Assembly (NCBI RefSeq): GCF_000004075.3
Contig: NC_026656.2
Coordinates: 3,224,001 to 3,288,000, forward strand
Direction of reading: 5' to 3'
Length of the DNA stretch: 64,000 nt
Source: Cucumis sativus
Lineage: Eukaryota; Streptophyta; Magnoliopsida; Cucurbitales; Cucurbitaceae
Below are positions 37,759 through 51,110 of the stretch, in pieces (the stretch's first letter is position 1; every line of letters begins with the position of its first letter). The notes below the pieces were generated by a model that was not told where the DNA came from, searched no databases, and saw nothing but the letters and a program-made list of their open reading frames with translations. Position numbers and translations under genes: made by a program.

Positions 37759-40700
37759 TCTCTTGCCCGAATCAATATTTTAAATTTAAACGAACCAAGA
37801 GGTATCAGTTGATCACAATACATTGTAAATTCAAACCAAGAGCAACTCTAATCTCTTTTGGCCGTACAATATGAGGTATAACATATTTATAGAGATCAAG
37901 CTTATATCAAGTTTTGAGTTTTATGTACTTTGTATGATCAAATGATAATTTTCTAATTGGTTGCATATCAATAAATTTTGTTTACCATGAACGGACATTT
38001 CTATTTGTAAAAGTTCTTATTGACGATAGTTATATAAGTTTTATATATATGAGGTAGGAAAATGAAATCGATCTCTCTCTAAACTCGAAGTCGATAGTTA
38101 TATAAGTTTTATATATATACCAACAAACTAAATTATATTAACAAAACTAATAAAAGAATAACAAACTTTGTTGATTGCCCCTCCAAACTTATACTTAACT
38201 CCAATATTATTTTTGAAGAGGAGGTTGAAACAGTTAAACTCTATGATTATTTTTGTAATTCAAAATTTCCTATATTATTAATAATAAAAATAGTTTAAAG
38301 ATTCCCTTAAATATGTACCCTTAGTAGAATTAGAGATCAAATATGTACATAATGTTAAGAAAAAAAAAATCAATTTACAACAAGAACTATATAAATTGTA
38401 ACCTTAAACTTTTACGAGTGTGTTAATTTAAACCTCGAACTTACACCATCGTATGAATTTAAAACCTCAATTATGTTTTATTTAGATACACTTGTGAAAG
38501 TTTAAAAATTTACATTGATATATTCAAATTCAATGTTTAAGTAGATAAATTTATTAATTTAGAGTCTAAATTAATACCACCGTTCTTAGTATACGGTATA
38601 AATTGATATTTGCGTATTATTAGGATTGAAACATTAAAGTTAGTTTTTCCTTTAGCATTAAAAAAACCAAAAAAAAGTAGACATCCATGAGGGAAGGAAA
38701 AAGGCAGCATTAATAAAAGGCACGTGGAATATGTTGATTTGTTATTTGATACAAACAACCATGGCCACGCCATCGCCATTGACGAACGCTTCAAAGCACG
38801 CGATTCTCCCAATTTGCAAAAACAAAGAGAAATGATATTTTCTATATATATATATATATAAATGACACCCTTTCTAAAGAAAAAATATAAATGAATTTAC
38901 ATTGAAAAATCAAAATAATTATAAAAGAGAATTTAGTGTAAATAAAAATAAAATATTTTATATGAATATTTTAAAAAATAACAAAATAAATTAAAATATT
39001 AACAAGTTGTATAGCAAATTTTTGGATTATATTAATGATTGTCTTCTATCATTATAACATATTAATATGACTATTGGTGATAGAATTTGCTATAGAATGT
39101 AATTATTTTTTAAAATTTGATATTTTTTAAAATTTCTCTATTTTATATTCCAACATTTTAACTCACTTAAAATAAAGTATTTATTTAAGATTTTTTTTAA
39201 AATATTGAAAAAATTAACTAACTATTTACCAAAATCACTAAAAAAAATAAAGTTCATTCAACTTGATTTTGATTATGTTATACACATATATTTTTTAATT
39301 TTTTTTGTTATTTATTTATTTTAGTTTTAATAATATTTTAAAAATAATTATTAAAATAATCTCTACATTTTGATTGAATATATATGGCTTTTTTTTTCCT
39401 CATTTTTTTTTTGATCTTTTGACCCAAGGTGATCATAATCACACGTATCTTTTATCTTTTATTTGAAGAATCAATATAACATGATTAGAAAGAATCTTCC
39501 AATAAGAATTGAGTATCAATAAAGATTTAATTTTTAAATCTTCCAATTAATAAATTAAACCACTACCCAAATAACCTATTTTTTATATTGGTTATTTATA
39601 TGTTTAGATATATTTTAGCTTAATTAATTTGACATTGACTTAGACATGTCTATTTCTCGACACAAATCTCAAATACTTAAAACATCATCATAACATCAAT
39701 AGAAGACACGACCATTTACCTTCGAAATAGTCGATCCTATAAAACTCCTGTCAATTCTATATAGCCACAAAGTAATGAGTTCCTTAAACAACGAAAATAA
39801 AAGTATTTTTTAGTACAACAATCGCGAATTGAGAAATTAAACTTTCGACCTCGGTGAACATACAAGTCAATATTACTTAACTTTTTAAAATGAAAATAAA
39901 AGTTAAAACATTGATATTGTGATTGTGTATGTCGAACTACTCTTCCGATGGAACGTATGATATGCATATATAATTAATATTATTGGATTGTTTTGTGATG
40001 TTTTAATTCTCCTATTATAAATCATTATTAGGGATATATATATATATATATATTCTAATGTGATAATGGTCCAAACTCTCAACTACTCAAAGGTACTCTC
40101 AAATAACCATTACCTCACTCTTACTATCTATTCAATTTTTCATTATCATAATGGTCCCTTACAACTTATAAATACTATACATTTTTTATGCAATAAATGA
40201 ATCAATATTAGCATATATAATACTCCTTAATTTCTAAGTTTATTTTTGGAGAAAATAAGTTATAAAGATTGAGTCATCTAACCTGTATTTTTAAAATTGT
40301 AAAAATAACAAATTTAAAAATAGATTATCATCAGATTATTACCGTCGTATTTGTCAAATTTGCAATATAAAAAAAAAGTGTTATGAGCTGTTTTTTTTCT
40401 AAATTTTTTATCATCTAATGCAATTTTTCTTTATTTTTCATCTACCTTTTAAATTATTCAAAATACTTTTAGTTCTTAAATTTCAAAATTGCCAACATTA
40501 TTTGAGTTTGTTTCAATTTAGTCACCATATTTCAAGATTTCACTTTTATCTTTATTTTTAGTCTTTAGTATAGATGCCGATTAATTAATCAAAATTATGA
40601 TTGATTAATTAATTTTATTAATTTTTACTATATTTCATCGTTATTAAAATTAAATTTAAAATTTCGTTTCATAATTATTTTAAATGAAGGAACATATACA

Positions 40701-42100
40701 AATACCAAATAGTGAAGTATGAGTATATAGTAAAAAATTAATAAATTGAGATAAAAACTAAACATTTGTAATCACTAAACTAAACTATATCCATACCAAA
40801 TTGAAATCAAAACTCAAAGTTTAAAAGGTAATTTAAAACCTAAAGACAAAACAAAATTGGACTGAAACATAGAAAGATAAATAAATAAACCAATGAAGTA
40901 TAATGTTTAGGATGAGAACAAGGACTTGATTAAATTCAAATTGAGATAAAGATTACCTTTTTAATTATTATTATTTTGGTTCTTTATAAAAACAATAAAT
41001 TAGTGTGATAATTTTATTCATTCATATTTCTTGTCCTATTCCAAATATTATTTTAGATAGAATCAAAAGAAAAGTTAGAATGTTCCCTTTAACTACTTAT
41101 ATTAAAAGCCCTAATCCCTTCCTTCCCTTCATGGTTTTATATTGTAAAATTGATTGAACCCTTATTTTCTAAAAATAATAAATGAAAGAAAATGATTGAA
41201 GTTAGTGGGAAAAATATGTATATATGTATATAGGAAACAACTTAAGTACTTTCATTTTTAAAGTGTAAGAATATAATTCATTATTATTTAGTTTTGAATT
41301 GAATGAAATTTTATCAATTACTTACATTGCAAATAACATTTAATTATCATTATATATATAATAGACACACTTACATAGATCATTAATATTTATCTTTAAC
41401 AGTAGTTTAGTTTAGGCTGAAAAAGTACACAATAAGTTAGATTACTTATAGTAAATTGTTTGTCATGGACTCAACTTTCTTTTCATCTTAGTTATATTTT
41501 AAAATGCATTGTGATAAAAAATGATAATGACGACTCTTAAGTTAAATTATAAAAACTAGTAAAGTTGAATTTAAAAAATAGTTCTATATTTTGAAAAGTG
41601 GAATGTTACGTAAGAATTGAATTTTATTGACCTAATTTTTACTATTGAAAATTTGAGGTATAATTGTAATTAACAATAATTTTTTATATAAATAATCGTA
41701 ATTCCATCGATTATAAAGTAAAAGAGAAAAAAAAAAGTAAACATTTTTTAAAACTTTCAATTATAAATTTGTAATCAACTAAACTTTAGCGTCAAGATTT
41801 ATACAAGAGGAAGAGGCCGAATCATGACCATTTTCCTATCAAGTTCTCCTTTTTCAATGAAGATTCTTCATAAGTTGGAATCTTTCCAAAAAAGAAGCTT
41901 AATCAATGGATTTGTATATGAACTGTGAACAATTGAACATCTGTTCCTTGTGGGAAATTCTTGTAAATTGCAACAATAATAATAATGGAAACCAATTCAA
42001 AACAGAAGACTTCCATTCATGATTGTCCAAATTCTCAAATGAAATCTTCTTACATGCGCCATTTTGCTATCATACGCGGGTCAGCTCTCGTTTGAAGATT
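37759..42100. other. AT-rich intergenic spacer between SWEET and the phosphatase
   Basis: The first 220 bases are SWEET 3' UTR. A roughly 28-bp segment around GATAGTTATATAAG occurs twice (about 38024-38052 and 38090-38118). Dispersed repeat B copy 2 lies at about 38400-38620. TA microsatellites occur at about 38844-38862 and 40031-40053. A GC-richer patch at about 38750-38815 has no recognisable product. No supportable gene. Confidence 0.5.
38400..38620. repeat. AT-rich dispersed repeat B, copy 2
   Basis: Shares with 25380-25650 a TTATGTTTTATTTAGATACA-like start, TTTAAATT-type internal words and the end GTATAAATTGATATTTG, on the same strand. Boundaries are approximate because the copies are strongly diverged. 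Confidence 0.5.
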
Positions 42101-42611
42101 TCAACCAGAGAAACCAAATGTAAGATAACAAGAATTTCCCTTCTCTCTCATTATCGACTCATCTTCAGAGCTTGATTCTCTCAAATTTGTTTGTAAATAT
42201 CTTTCTCTCATGTGGGTTTTCTTCCTTTTTCCTACCCGAGATTTTGTGAATCGGAATCATTACGTGTAATTGTTGCTTGGCTTCTTTGTGTTGACTTGTT
42301 TCTGAAAACTCTTTCCTGTTCTTTCATCTGAAAACTTTTTGGAGGGTTTTTTTTTGTGCTTCTTGTTCTTGTTGTTTTGTTGTGTGAATTCACTGTATCT
42401 ACTTTGATTTGGTTCTCTGCCTCTTTTGAAGACTTGGGTGTTTACTTTTCTCCAATTTGGAAGATACCCTTTTGATCTTTCTTCAATTTGAAGCAGCCAA
42501 GCTGATTTTCCCTTTTTGAAGAGTCATTAGGGCAAGTTCTACGGCAGAGTAGTTGATATTCTGGTGTGAATCTTGGAGGAAACTGTTTAGAAGAAGAAGA
42601 ATTAGAGGAGG

Positions 42612-44723
42612 ATGATGACAATGGAAGGGATTGAAAAAGGGGTTTTGGATGATATAATTAGAAGGCTTCTGGAAGGGAGAGGAGGGAAACAGGTTCAGCT
42701 TTCAGAAGCTGAAATCCGCCATCTCTGTGTTAACGCCAAGCACATTTTCCTCTCTCAGCCAAATCTACTCCGCCTTAGTGCTCCTATTCGCATCTGTGGT
42801 CAGTATTGACTCTCTCTCTTTCTGCTTCTTTTTCATCTGTGGATTATAATGTTTTCTAATTCTGTTTTGAACAATCTTAGCGAAGTCTACGGTTAATTGT
42901 TGTTTGAATGTTTGGCTTGGAGTTCTTATAAGCTTGCGTTTGTGGAGCTGGGAGCTTTGGAATTGTGTAGCTTGAAGATAGTGCATTAGACTCGAGTTTT
43001 ATATAGTCTACGTTTGGTTTATGGTACTATGATTTGTAAAGGATAGTGTGTCGTTTGGTGGGTTTTAAGGGTTTTGGTGTGTGGAGTTGGTAGAATAGAC
43101 AAATTTGTAGTTTGTAATTGGATGAAAAAACCTATGTATTATGTTGGCTTGATTTTATAAGAGTCAATGGAGTTGGTGGATTTTAAGGGTTTTGGGGTAT
43201 ATAGGGACGATGTTGTGACCAAGCTATATGAACTCAATCTGCAAGATAAACATTAAACATTCCCTCAGGGTATTTGCCAGTGTTCTAAATGAATCGAGCT
43301 CTTGTGTGTCCCTGAATGCCGAAGTTTTGATACATTTTTCTTCTTTTGGTTTGATATTTGAGCTTTCTTTCATAAATCAGGAAATGAGGTTGAAATGCTA
43401 AATAAAAGGCATCCAATTCTGTTGAATTATAACTTTGTTTCATAGTTGTTTAATCTTGTCTCTGCTGGCTTTGTCCAGGTGATATACACGGTCAATACAA
43501 GGATCTTCTTAGACTATTTGAGTATGGCGGGTACCCTCCTTCTGCAAATTATCTCTTTCTTGGTGATTATGTCGACCGCGGGAAGCAAAGTTTGGAAACG
43601 ATATGTTTACTTTTGGCGTATAAAATAAGACACCCAAATAAAGTATTTCTCTTGAGAGGGAACCACGAAGATGCAAAGATCAACCGAATCTATGGTTTCT
43701 ATGATGAATGTAAAAGGAGGTTTAACGTTAGGCTTTGGAAAATATTTACTGATTGTTTCAACTGCATGCCTGTGGCTGGACTTATTGATGATAAAATCCT
43801 TTGTATGCATGGAGGAATATCTCCAGATTTGAAAAGCTTGGATCAGATTACGCAACTGCCGAGACCTACTGAGATTCCTGACAATGGTCTTCTCTGTGAT
43901 CTGCTTTGGTCCGATCCTGATCCTAGTATTCAGGGATGGGCAGACAGTGATCGAGGTGTTTCTTGTACATTTGGACCAGATCGAGTGGCTGACTTCTTAG
44001 ATAAGAATGACCTTGATCTCATTTGTCGTGGTCATCAGGTAAACATGCTTTTTCCTGAAGTTTAATACCAATTACTAACTCCGTATGGAATGTTCCCATA
44101 GACTGTCAATCTGCATATGTCGACTAGGAGTATAAATTGCAAATATTTTTATCTTTCATTTTGTAATCACCATTATGGGAAGCCGTTATGAAATTCTGTA
44201 TTAGGTTGAAACAAGGATATGAAAATTTGGGTTTTGATAGTCTTTTATAATGCTTTTGGATTTTGTGGCATCGATGAGAAAAGTCGAATGGTTTCAAACA
44301 TTTTGGTTCTCTGATGTGTTTTCTACTTCTTTGTTCTGATCCAGCCATTTAGATTTTTGAGCTTGTTTCATTTTATTACTCAGGTGGTGGAAGATGGATA
44401 TGAATTCTTCGCCAAAAGACGGTTGGTCACCATATTTTCTGCTCCGAACTATGGTGGAGAGTTTGACAATGCAGGTGCTTTATTGAGTGTTGATGAATCA
44501 TTAGTTTGTTCTTTCGAGATATTGAAACCCGAGCAAATAGCATCAGGAAGTAGTTCGGGAGTAATTCTTAAAAAGGTACGATAACAAACAGGCCAACATC
44601 TTCATCTGACATTTTACTTTCAAGTCGGTCTAGCATTGCCAAATTGAGAGCTTATTAAGACTGTTTTCTTAAGATGGTTCTCTATCTTTTCTTGAGCAGC
44701 CTCCCAAAATTGGAAGATCTTGA
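42612..44723 (+). CDS. TOPP8: PP1 catalytic subunit, TOPP8/TOPP9 type
   Basis: Type-one Ser/Thr protein phosphatase. Four exons, 42612-42798, 43479-44038, 44384-44575 and 44700-44723, give 320 residues whose numbering coincides with human PP1. All metal and catalytic residues are present: Asp64 and His66 (GDIHGQY), Asp92 and Arg96 (GDYVDRG), Asn124 and His125 (RGNHE), His173 (CMHGG) and His248 (GHQ). Three positions differ from animal PP1: Asp127 and Lys129 (GNHEDAK for GNHECAS), and Gly273 ([10 protein letters not shown] for APNYCGEFDN), where the cysteine that microcystin attacks is missing. As I recall, Arabidopsis TOPP8 and TOPP9 share these changes and a short basic tail like the PPKIGRS encoded by the 24-base last exon. 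Three in-frame ATGs (42612, 42615, 42621) could start the protein. The gene converges with the folate-receptor-like gene. Confidence 0.95.
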
Positions 44724-46730
44724 TTACTTTGAGGAACGTTCCTTTTCAATCTCTGGAAGATGAAAATCAAGCTCGAGTTGGTTTGGAGACGGCAGAGTTG
44801 TTCGTGCCCTGTACTTCATAGTTTTGAAGCTTGTAATGACCTTGCCGGAGGTATGTCAATCGAAGCTGTAAAAATTCGAGTATGTCCTTGTCCCGGTAGC
44901 CGAATAGGTGGTAGATTTCAGTGGTCTCCAATGGGTTGGCTAATTGGAGTGCAAAAGTTGTGTGTAAAGATGAAAGGCAATGGTTCAGAGTTATTTTGAA
45001 ATGACTTGAAAGAGATTTGCTTCTTCCATGGTGATTATAAGTGATTGAGTGAATTTCTAATTTTATAAATAACCTCTTGAAACCTCTCCTTTTTCCTTTT
45101 CCTCTTTTAATTTGATTAACTTCCACTTATGACCAAAACCATAGTTTCAAAGAATTGAAAAATATCTTTACACTAAGTTTGTGTTTAATGTGCTGAGATG
45201 TAATTTGTCGTTAAACGTGGCAAGTAAAGATAAAAGAGAAAAATACAAACTTTCGATAAATACACAAATTTCAATAGTGTTAATTATTGAGGTATTTACG
45301 TCAATACGAGAAGTTGGTGTGTCAAACCATACGTTCATGTGTAACAATTTTGGCCATAATGTTGTCCTTGTATCAATAATCAAAACTTTATATAGTCTGT
45401 TTGAGGTTTATTTACGCAACAGTTATGATCAATCTCTATAATGGGTGCTTTTGCTATGATCAATCTCTATAATGGGTGCTTATTTTGTTGTTACGAAATT
45501 TCGATCTAATAGATTTCTGAATTTTGAGAAATTCAATATTCTTTTTGAACATTTAGTTTATTTTAAAAATAAGGAGCCTATCAAATTAGAAAAGAAATAA
45601 ATTAAGATTTATCTGTTTCCTAGCCGTTTTAACTCTCAGGTAGTTTTTTTTATTTGGAAAAATGGTTTCTCAAATGGCATTCTCATTCATTCATGATGGA
45701 ATGGTTAATAGAGTAGCAGATTTAGGTGTTATTATTTGTTGACTAAAAAAGAAAAAACCTATTAAACAATTTTAAAGTTTAGAAAGCAAATATAATTTAT
45801 TGAACGAACTCATAAAGTAGTGAAGAATTCTCATCAAAACTCTAACAAACAAACTTTGTGTTGGGTGAAGGGTCATTTTCACTTCATCACTTGAGCAACA
45901 TCCCACCACCCAAACCTCATTCCCTTCTCTAATCAACACAACCCCGAAGAAAGCAATAAATATCAAAACTAAGGTGATGTTTATTCTAGTGAAAACGTAA
46001 TAAAAAAGGAATCCCATCATTTGATCACTTTTGAGGTTTTTGTTATGTAATAATTTGAATTTTATTGTTACCATTACTTGTTACCATTACCAACAAATAT
46101 AACTTTAAGTTTTATATAAAATTCATAATTTCTATGCATACTTGATCAAAAACAATCAAATTACGTTTGTGATTTAAGCTCATTATCGTTGATCTGTCAA
46201 TAGTTACAATTACATCAGATTTCATTACAGTTTGGTACACATGTAAAAGTTAAAAAAATTATCAAGTTAATGAAAGCTGCTTCATCAGTTCAGTACACAT
46301 CAACAAACTGTTATTCTCACCAAAAATTAATCTATGAGCAAAATCCCTCTCTACAAAAGGATAAAACTGAATATGGCTGATTTTGACAAGAGATTTATCT
46401 TAAATACACAATTCAATAGTAATTATCACAATGTCCAGTACTTCCTACAATTGTACAGCTACATCATAACTCATTTTTTTTAGTCTTCTATATTTCATTG
46501 AAATGGAAGAACAACCATGGGTGCCACTTTTCAAGCATCAGAACTGTTGGAGAACAGAGTCAATTTTTCTGCAAAAGTGAACTTCAATGAATATAAAAGT
46601 GAGAGGAAAAGAGTACGACGAAGAGGCAGATTGAGAAAAGCATTAAGAGGTCAGATAGTTGATAGAAAAGAGGTATAGCTTTACCTCAGAAATAGGCCAA
46701 ACAAAATGTCTTTAGATGTAAGGTATCAGG
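44724..46730. other. Convergent intergenic region
   Basis: About 44724-45100 is probably the phosphatase 3' UTR, and about 46300-46730 the 3' UTR of the gene on the other strand. Between them lies one short tandem duplication (45424-45481). The small open frames here resemble nothing. Confidence 0.5.
45424..45481. repeat. Tandem duplication, 31-bp period
   Basis: TATGATCAATCTCTATAATG followed by GGTGCTT occurs at 45424-45450 and again at 45455-45481, with the 4-base spacer TTGC. The copies are identical over 27 bases. Non-coding, in the convergent spacer. Confidence 0.85.
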
Positions 46731-49700
46731 TCATCTTCTACTTCCTTTCCTGATTCCTTGGGTAGCAAGAGAATTTTGATTCATGGTCACTTCAATTTTC
46801 TTCGTTGCTCGTTGAATGGCAGCATATTTCTGGCGCTGGCTATGGCTTTGCCTTTTGCTGAATTAAAAACAGCATAAAAATATAACAGATGAAACACAAG
46901 GAAAAAAATATTAGAACATTTTGAGTCTTCAACATCAAGCACTACATGGTTTTAACATTTAACTTGATCGAGTATGAACATAAGCAAGTTCTTTTTATAT
47001 TTCTAACTACACTTCGAGTTTTACACATTAAATGACCGGTTCCCGTCTTATAGAAGGTAAAACCTAAAGCATAGCCATCGAGAAACTTATAAGAATGGAG
47101 GACAGTTTTTTCTCTCTCAAGAGTTGTAAAATAAAAGACCATGTAATGAAAATGTTTAGCTTCCCCAACCTTGCAAACAGAAGCCCTGCTGAAAGCACCA
47201 TGGACCCGATCAGCCACGAAACCTGTTCATGAAAACTCATTTCTTTTACCCATTGCTGGAAATCCTCCAAGATGCCCAAGTAACCTGTTCTTTGGGATGA
47301 CATTACTGATGGTGAAGTCTTCCATGAATTAGCAATGGAGTCTAGTCTGGCTTTACTACCATAGCAAGAGGATTCTTCATCAGAGATCTTAATTGTAAAA
47401 CCTGCAGCGTTGCAAAGGTCTGTACCATTTGAGACCCACTCGGAAGCCCTGCCACACACAAAGTCATTCACTCCGCAGGGTGCTAGAACCTGAATCATAA
47501 AGTCTAATCAGGAAGTATATTTAATCTCACGTGGTGGCCAAGGTTCAAGATTATGCTTTTACTTCTCATTGTGTTGGTTGAAAGCACATCATGCATGTGG
47601 AAAAATGGAAGAAACAAACTAATATAATTTTAATGAAGTTCCAATTGTATCATAAATTACAGCAAAAATAACCCGGCATAACAAATTTAAAATTTACAAG
47701 GCTAAAGTATTTCTCAACTTTGAACATTGTGTTTATAATGTCCTTAAGTTAATAATGTTAGTGAAATTCTAATACCGCATGCTCATCATATAAACTCTTC
47801 CTTGAGTTGGAATGATATGCTCTAAGAAACAAGAACACTTTAGTTTTGATGTGCTCTAAGAAACACAAAAGCTTAAGTTTGACTTACATGTCCAAGTACA
47901 ACACATGTTGGACTTGGACACTTCAACACATGTTTCATGCTTATTGGACACTTAGTAGCACAATAGATACGCGTTTGACACTAGTTGTACAAAGTCAATT
48001 TAAATTTTAATGCAACATTTGTAGGCATATATAGAACACATACACTAAATTGGCTCATAATAATATAGAACAAAATAATAAATATTGAATGTGAAAAATA
48101 CATCAAACTCACTTTTTATGCATAAAATAAATTTCATACAGTATACAGATGATATATATTATTAAAAATGTGTCCTAGTCAAATTGTTCTAGATTGGGAA
48201 GAAATGACGTGTTCTGTGTTCATATCATGTTGTATCCATGTATCACATCTTTATTCATGCTTTTTACGATGTACTATAGTCTGTCGTATGTCATATTAAT
48301 GTTTTGTTGACGACCTTCATAGCAAATACTAAATAGAAGCATAATCTTACATTCAAGAATTAAATACACCTTCTTTGTGCTTAGAGACTAAATTTATAAC
48401 TAAACCAAAGTTTTACTAGTAATGAGACACTATTTTTCTTTTTCATTCTAAGATGAGTATCAAGATCTATGTTTCAAGAAGCGAACCGGCTTTAGAAAAC
48501 TTATACAGTTAAAATTTTTATGGTTTGGTCACACTCGAAACCTGTTTAGGACACAAAATCAGCCAAATAAATAAATAAAATAAAAGAATCACCAGGTCAT
48601 TATCATCTGCTCACCTGCGTTTTAGCATCAACAGAAAAGTAAGCATCAGAACAAGCTTTGAAGACTCTGTCGCAGAAAGAGGCACATATTAGAGGAGGTC
48701 CGGGTTGAACACCAACTTGTGGATCACATATTGAGCACTCCAGAAGTTCCCATAATTGCAAGCATTCATGGTTGGCTTCCCCTGTTGAAGCTAGCCTCCT
48801 AACAGAAAGCAAAGCCGGGTGTGTTTGTGCTACACCACAGCAAGTCCTCTTTCGGAAAACTCGGCAAAGTGTCAAATCTTGTACTTTGCTAACCTTGCTA
48901 GGAGGTTTTCCTTCCAATGAGAAGGGTGCGAAACGACCACCTTTCGAAATACAGACATCGTTTGATTCACCTACAAGAAAAAAACACAATTCTGTAAAAA
49001 CAAATCCTACTTGCAACAGAAAGAACAAAGAGGTCAATTAGTATTCCTCATAATCCAAACTTTTACTATAAATGTGAAACGTGATACAAGTCATTCAGTA
49101 AATAAAATGGAAAAAACAACGAAAAATACTACATAGCTATGTTCACCTTCCATGTAAACCAAATCACAAATACGCATGGAAGTACAACCTTGAACAATAA
49201 ATTCTTAGTTCAATATGATGAAAGAATCTATTTATTCAACTAAGAAATCAGATAGATATAACGCCAAAGTTCATCCATACTGACACAACCAAGCCAACCA
49301 ATAGATTCACAAGAAAGAAGAAACTGCCACAAGTTTTTTTTTTGTCATAGAACAAAAGAAAATTCTCTACTCATCGAGTAATACTCATTGATAGAAGGAT
49401 GATTCCAGGGATTTAAAATAAAAAATATTTCACCATATATGAAACAAAAGAGTCAACAAATTGGAAAGACCATAATCTAAATTCCAGAAAATTACACCCA
49501 TGAAGTGTCAAAAAATTCTTTAGATGCAAAACCCAGGTGTAATCTCCAGAAATCAGCCACAATCAGTAAAAATATCACCAAATACATTACAATTCGACAC
49601 AATAAGAAAACATTTAGTAATGAATCTAACATGAACACAAGACTGATATAGAGATCATGTTGCAGAAGAGGCGAGGGAGGAAATGAAGCAAATAATAGAG

Positions 49701-49791
49701 TCAGTTTACCAGATGAAAAGGGAAACAGGAGATTAAAATTAAGCAGCATGAACAAGTGCCAAATATTTATATTCTTGGTCCTTTCCGCCAT
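46731..49791 (-). CDS. Folate-receptor-like single-pass membrane protein
   Basis: Four exons on the minus strand, 49791-49710, 48970-48615, 47489-47170 and 46857-46731, give 294 residues. The start MAERTKNINIWHLFMLLNFN reads as a signal peptide (about 1-27). A cysteine-rich ectodomain follows with folate-receptor-family spacing: RKRTCCGVAQTHPALLSVR, NHECLQLWELLECSICDP, PPLICASFCDRVFKACSDAYF and VLAPCGVNDFVCGRASEW. One membrane helix lies at about 237-252 (SWLIGSMVLSAGLLFA), then a basic 42-residue cytoplasmic tail. Plant members are uncharacterised; folate binding is not shown and should not be assumed. An upstream in-frame ATG at 49875 would add 28 residues and bury the signal peptide, so the second ATG is preferred. 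I recall the Arabidopsis counterpart (At5g27830) beside TOPP8, matching the arrangement here. Intron 2 (1.1 kb) holds repeat debris. Confidence 0.9.
47770..48130. repeat. Repeat debris in an intron of the folate-receptor-like gene
   Basis: GCTCTAAGAAACA occurs twice about 40 bases apart (near 47819 and 47852). Then TGTCCAAG and its exact reverse complement CTTGGACA flank 16 bases (near 47890-47921), followed by more TTGGACAC/TTTGACAC words. The GGACAC-rich pattern resembles worn plant transposon remnants. No coding sequence remains. Confidence 0.45.
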
Positions 49792-49931
49792 TTTTGAAGA
49801 CCTTCCGTGAAAATTTTCAGTTTCGCTAAAACGGAGAAAGAAGACGATGCTTTGGATTTGTAGAGGGACGGACATTTTGGTATCAATGGATACTCCACAA
49901 CCAAGAGTTCTTTCCTATCCATTGGGTCCAT

Positions 49932-50012
49932 TGGGCCAAGGCCCAACTAAGTATATTCTGGGGTTAATTGATTTGAAGCCCATTAGATTTGGGTTTTCAG
50001 TATTAATGGGCC
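49932..50012. promoter_or_regulatory. Cluster of four TGGGCY (site II) motifs upstream of the folate-receptor-like gene
   Basis: TGGGCC at 49932-49937, GGCCCA at 49940-49945, AGCCCA at 49977-49982 and TGGGCC at 50007-50012. All lie 140-220 bases upstream of the ATG at 49791 on the minus strand. Such density in 80 bases of an AT-rich genome is unlikely by chance. Site II elements bind TCP factors and mark constitutively or growth-expressed genes. Motifs seen; role inferred. Confidence 0.6.
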
Positions 50013-50816
50013 TTAATCTTACTCATGAATTGACATTCGTAATGGTTACCATATTTAAGGGTTAATTTCCCAAATAAATAAATAAAAGGTCATAAAGCCA
50101 AAAAAAAAGGAAAGAAATGCTTAGCACATAAGAGCTCAATAATTTGATAATGGAAGAGAATGAATAGTTAGAAGTAGTTTTAAATGAAATGGTTTAGTGA
50201 TACATCAAATATGAGAAAATGACAAAGTTGGATGAAATCAATAATTGATTGGAATCCACAAATAGTTTTATGGAGTTGAAATAAGTAAATCCGTAATGGC
50301 AATAGAAAAGAAAATGTGGTGCCCAATGCCCATTTTAATACAATACTCCAAAAAGTGTTTCAAATGCCAAAGAAAAGTACAAGAATTGGCTATACCATAA
50401 ACATCAAAACATACATTCAAAAATCAAAACTATATTCATTAGGACCTTCACTAAATTTATTTTCTTTTTGCTCCACTTATCCTTTCAAATTCTACCTTTC
50501 TTTTTTAGTTATTCTAAATGTTTGAGATTTTTCACCTATATATACTAATTATAAAATTATCACTAAAATGTTAAACTTTTTTATAGATATTTTTTATTAA
50601 TCTATTTTCAGGTTAATTTTTATAAATATAACAAACACTCGAATATTTACGACACCTATAACAAAATAAAAAAATTCTATGAAGTTGACTATTTTGAAAA
50701 AAAAATATTTCAAATTTGTTCTTCATTTTCATCCTCTTTCTTCTATATTTTTCTTTTTCTTTTTTTTTTATCATTTTCTTTTTTAAACTATTATTTGGTT
50801 CGTATTGTTTAATTAT

Positions 50817-51110
50817 TTTTCAAACTTTTATTTGGTTGTTTAAAATTGTGTGCAAAATATAAAAATCATTGGGATGTTGGTAGCCAAATCTAAACGACCA
50901 TACAAAAAATTCTGGAAAAAAAATCAAATCTAAGGGCTAAGCAATTGTCTACAAAAATATCAAAATTTAAACAATGGTATAAATAAATCTTGAAAAAAGA
51001 CAATCATTTAGATTTAGGTTGTCAAATATACATGATCAAATCTAAATAATCTTGTAGTAAAGAATATTATGCACTAGGTACCTATTAATCACAATGAGCG
51101 TTTTTGGTAT
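50817..51110 (+). repeat. Dispersed repeat A, copy 1
   Basis: Starts near TTTCAAACTTTTATTTGGTT and ends near ATTAATCACAATGAGCG followed by TTTTTGGTA. Inside are AAATCATTGGGAT, AGCCAAATCTAAACGA and repeated AAATCTAAA/AAATTTAAA words. The same order of blocks is found at 55886-56230 and 59241-59580 on the same strand. Edges are approximate. No open frame of note; a non-autonomous element is likely. Confidence 0.65.

Noticed and set aside
44760..45126. Frames on both strands after the phosphatase
   Set aside because: Best explained as the 3' UTR of the phosphatase gene; no family resemblance.
48772..49041. 89-residue plus-strand frame
   Set aside because: Antisense to exon 2 of the folate-receptor-like gene, which has clear cysteine-rich family motifs on the minus strand.
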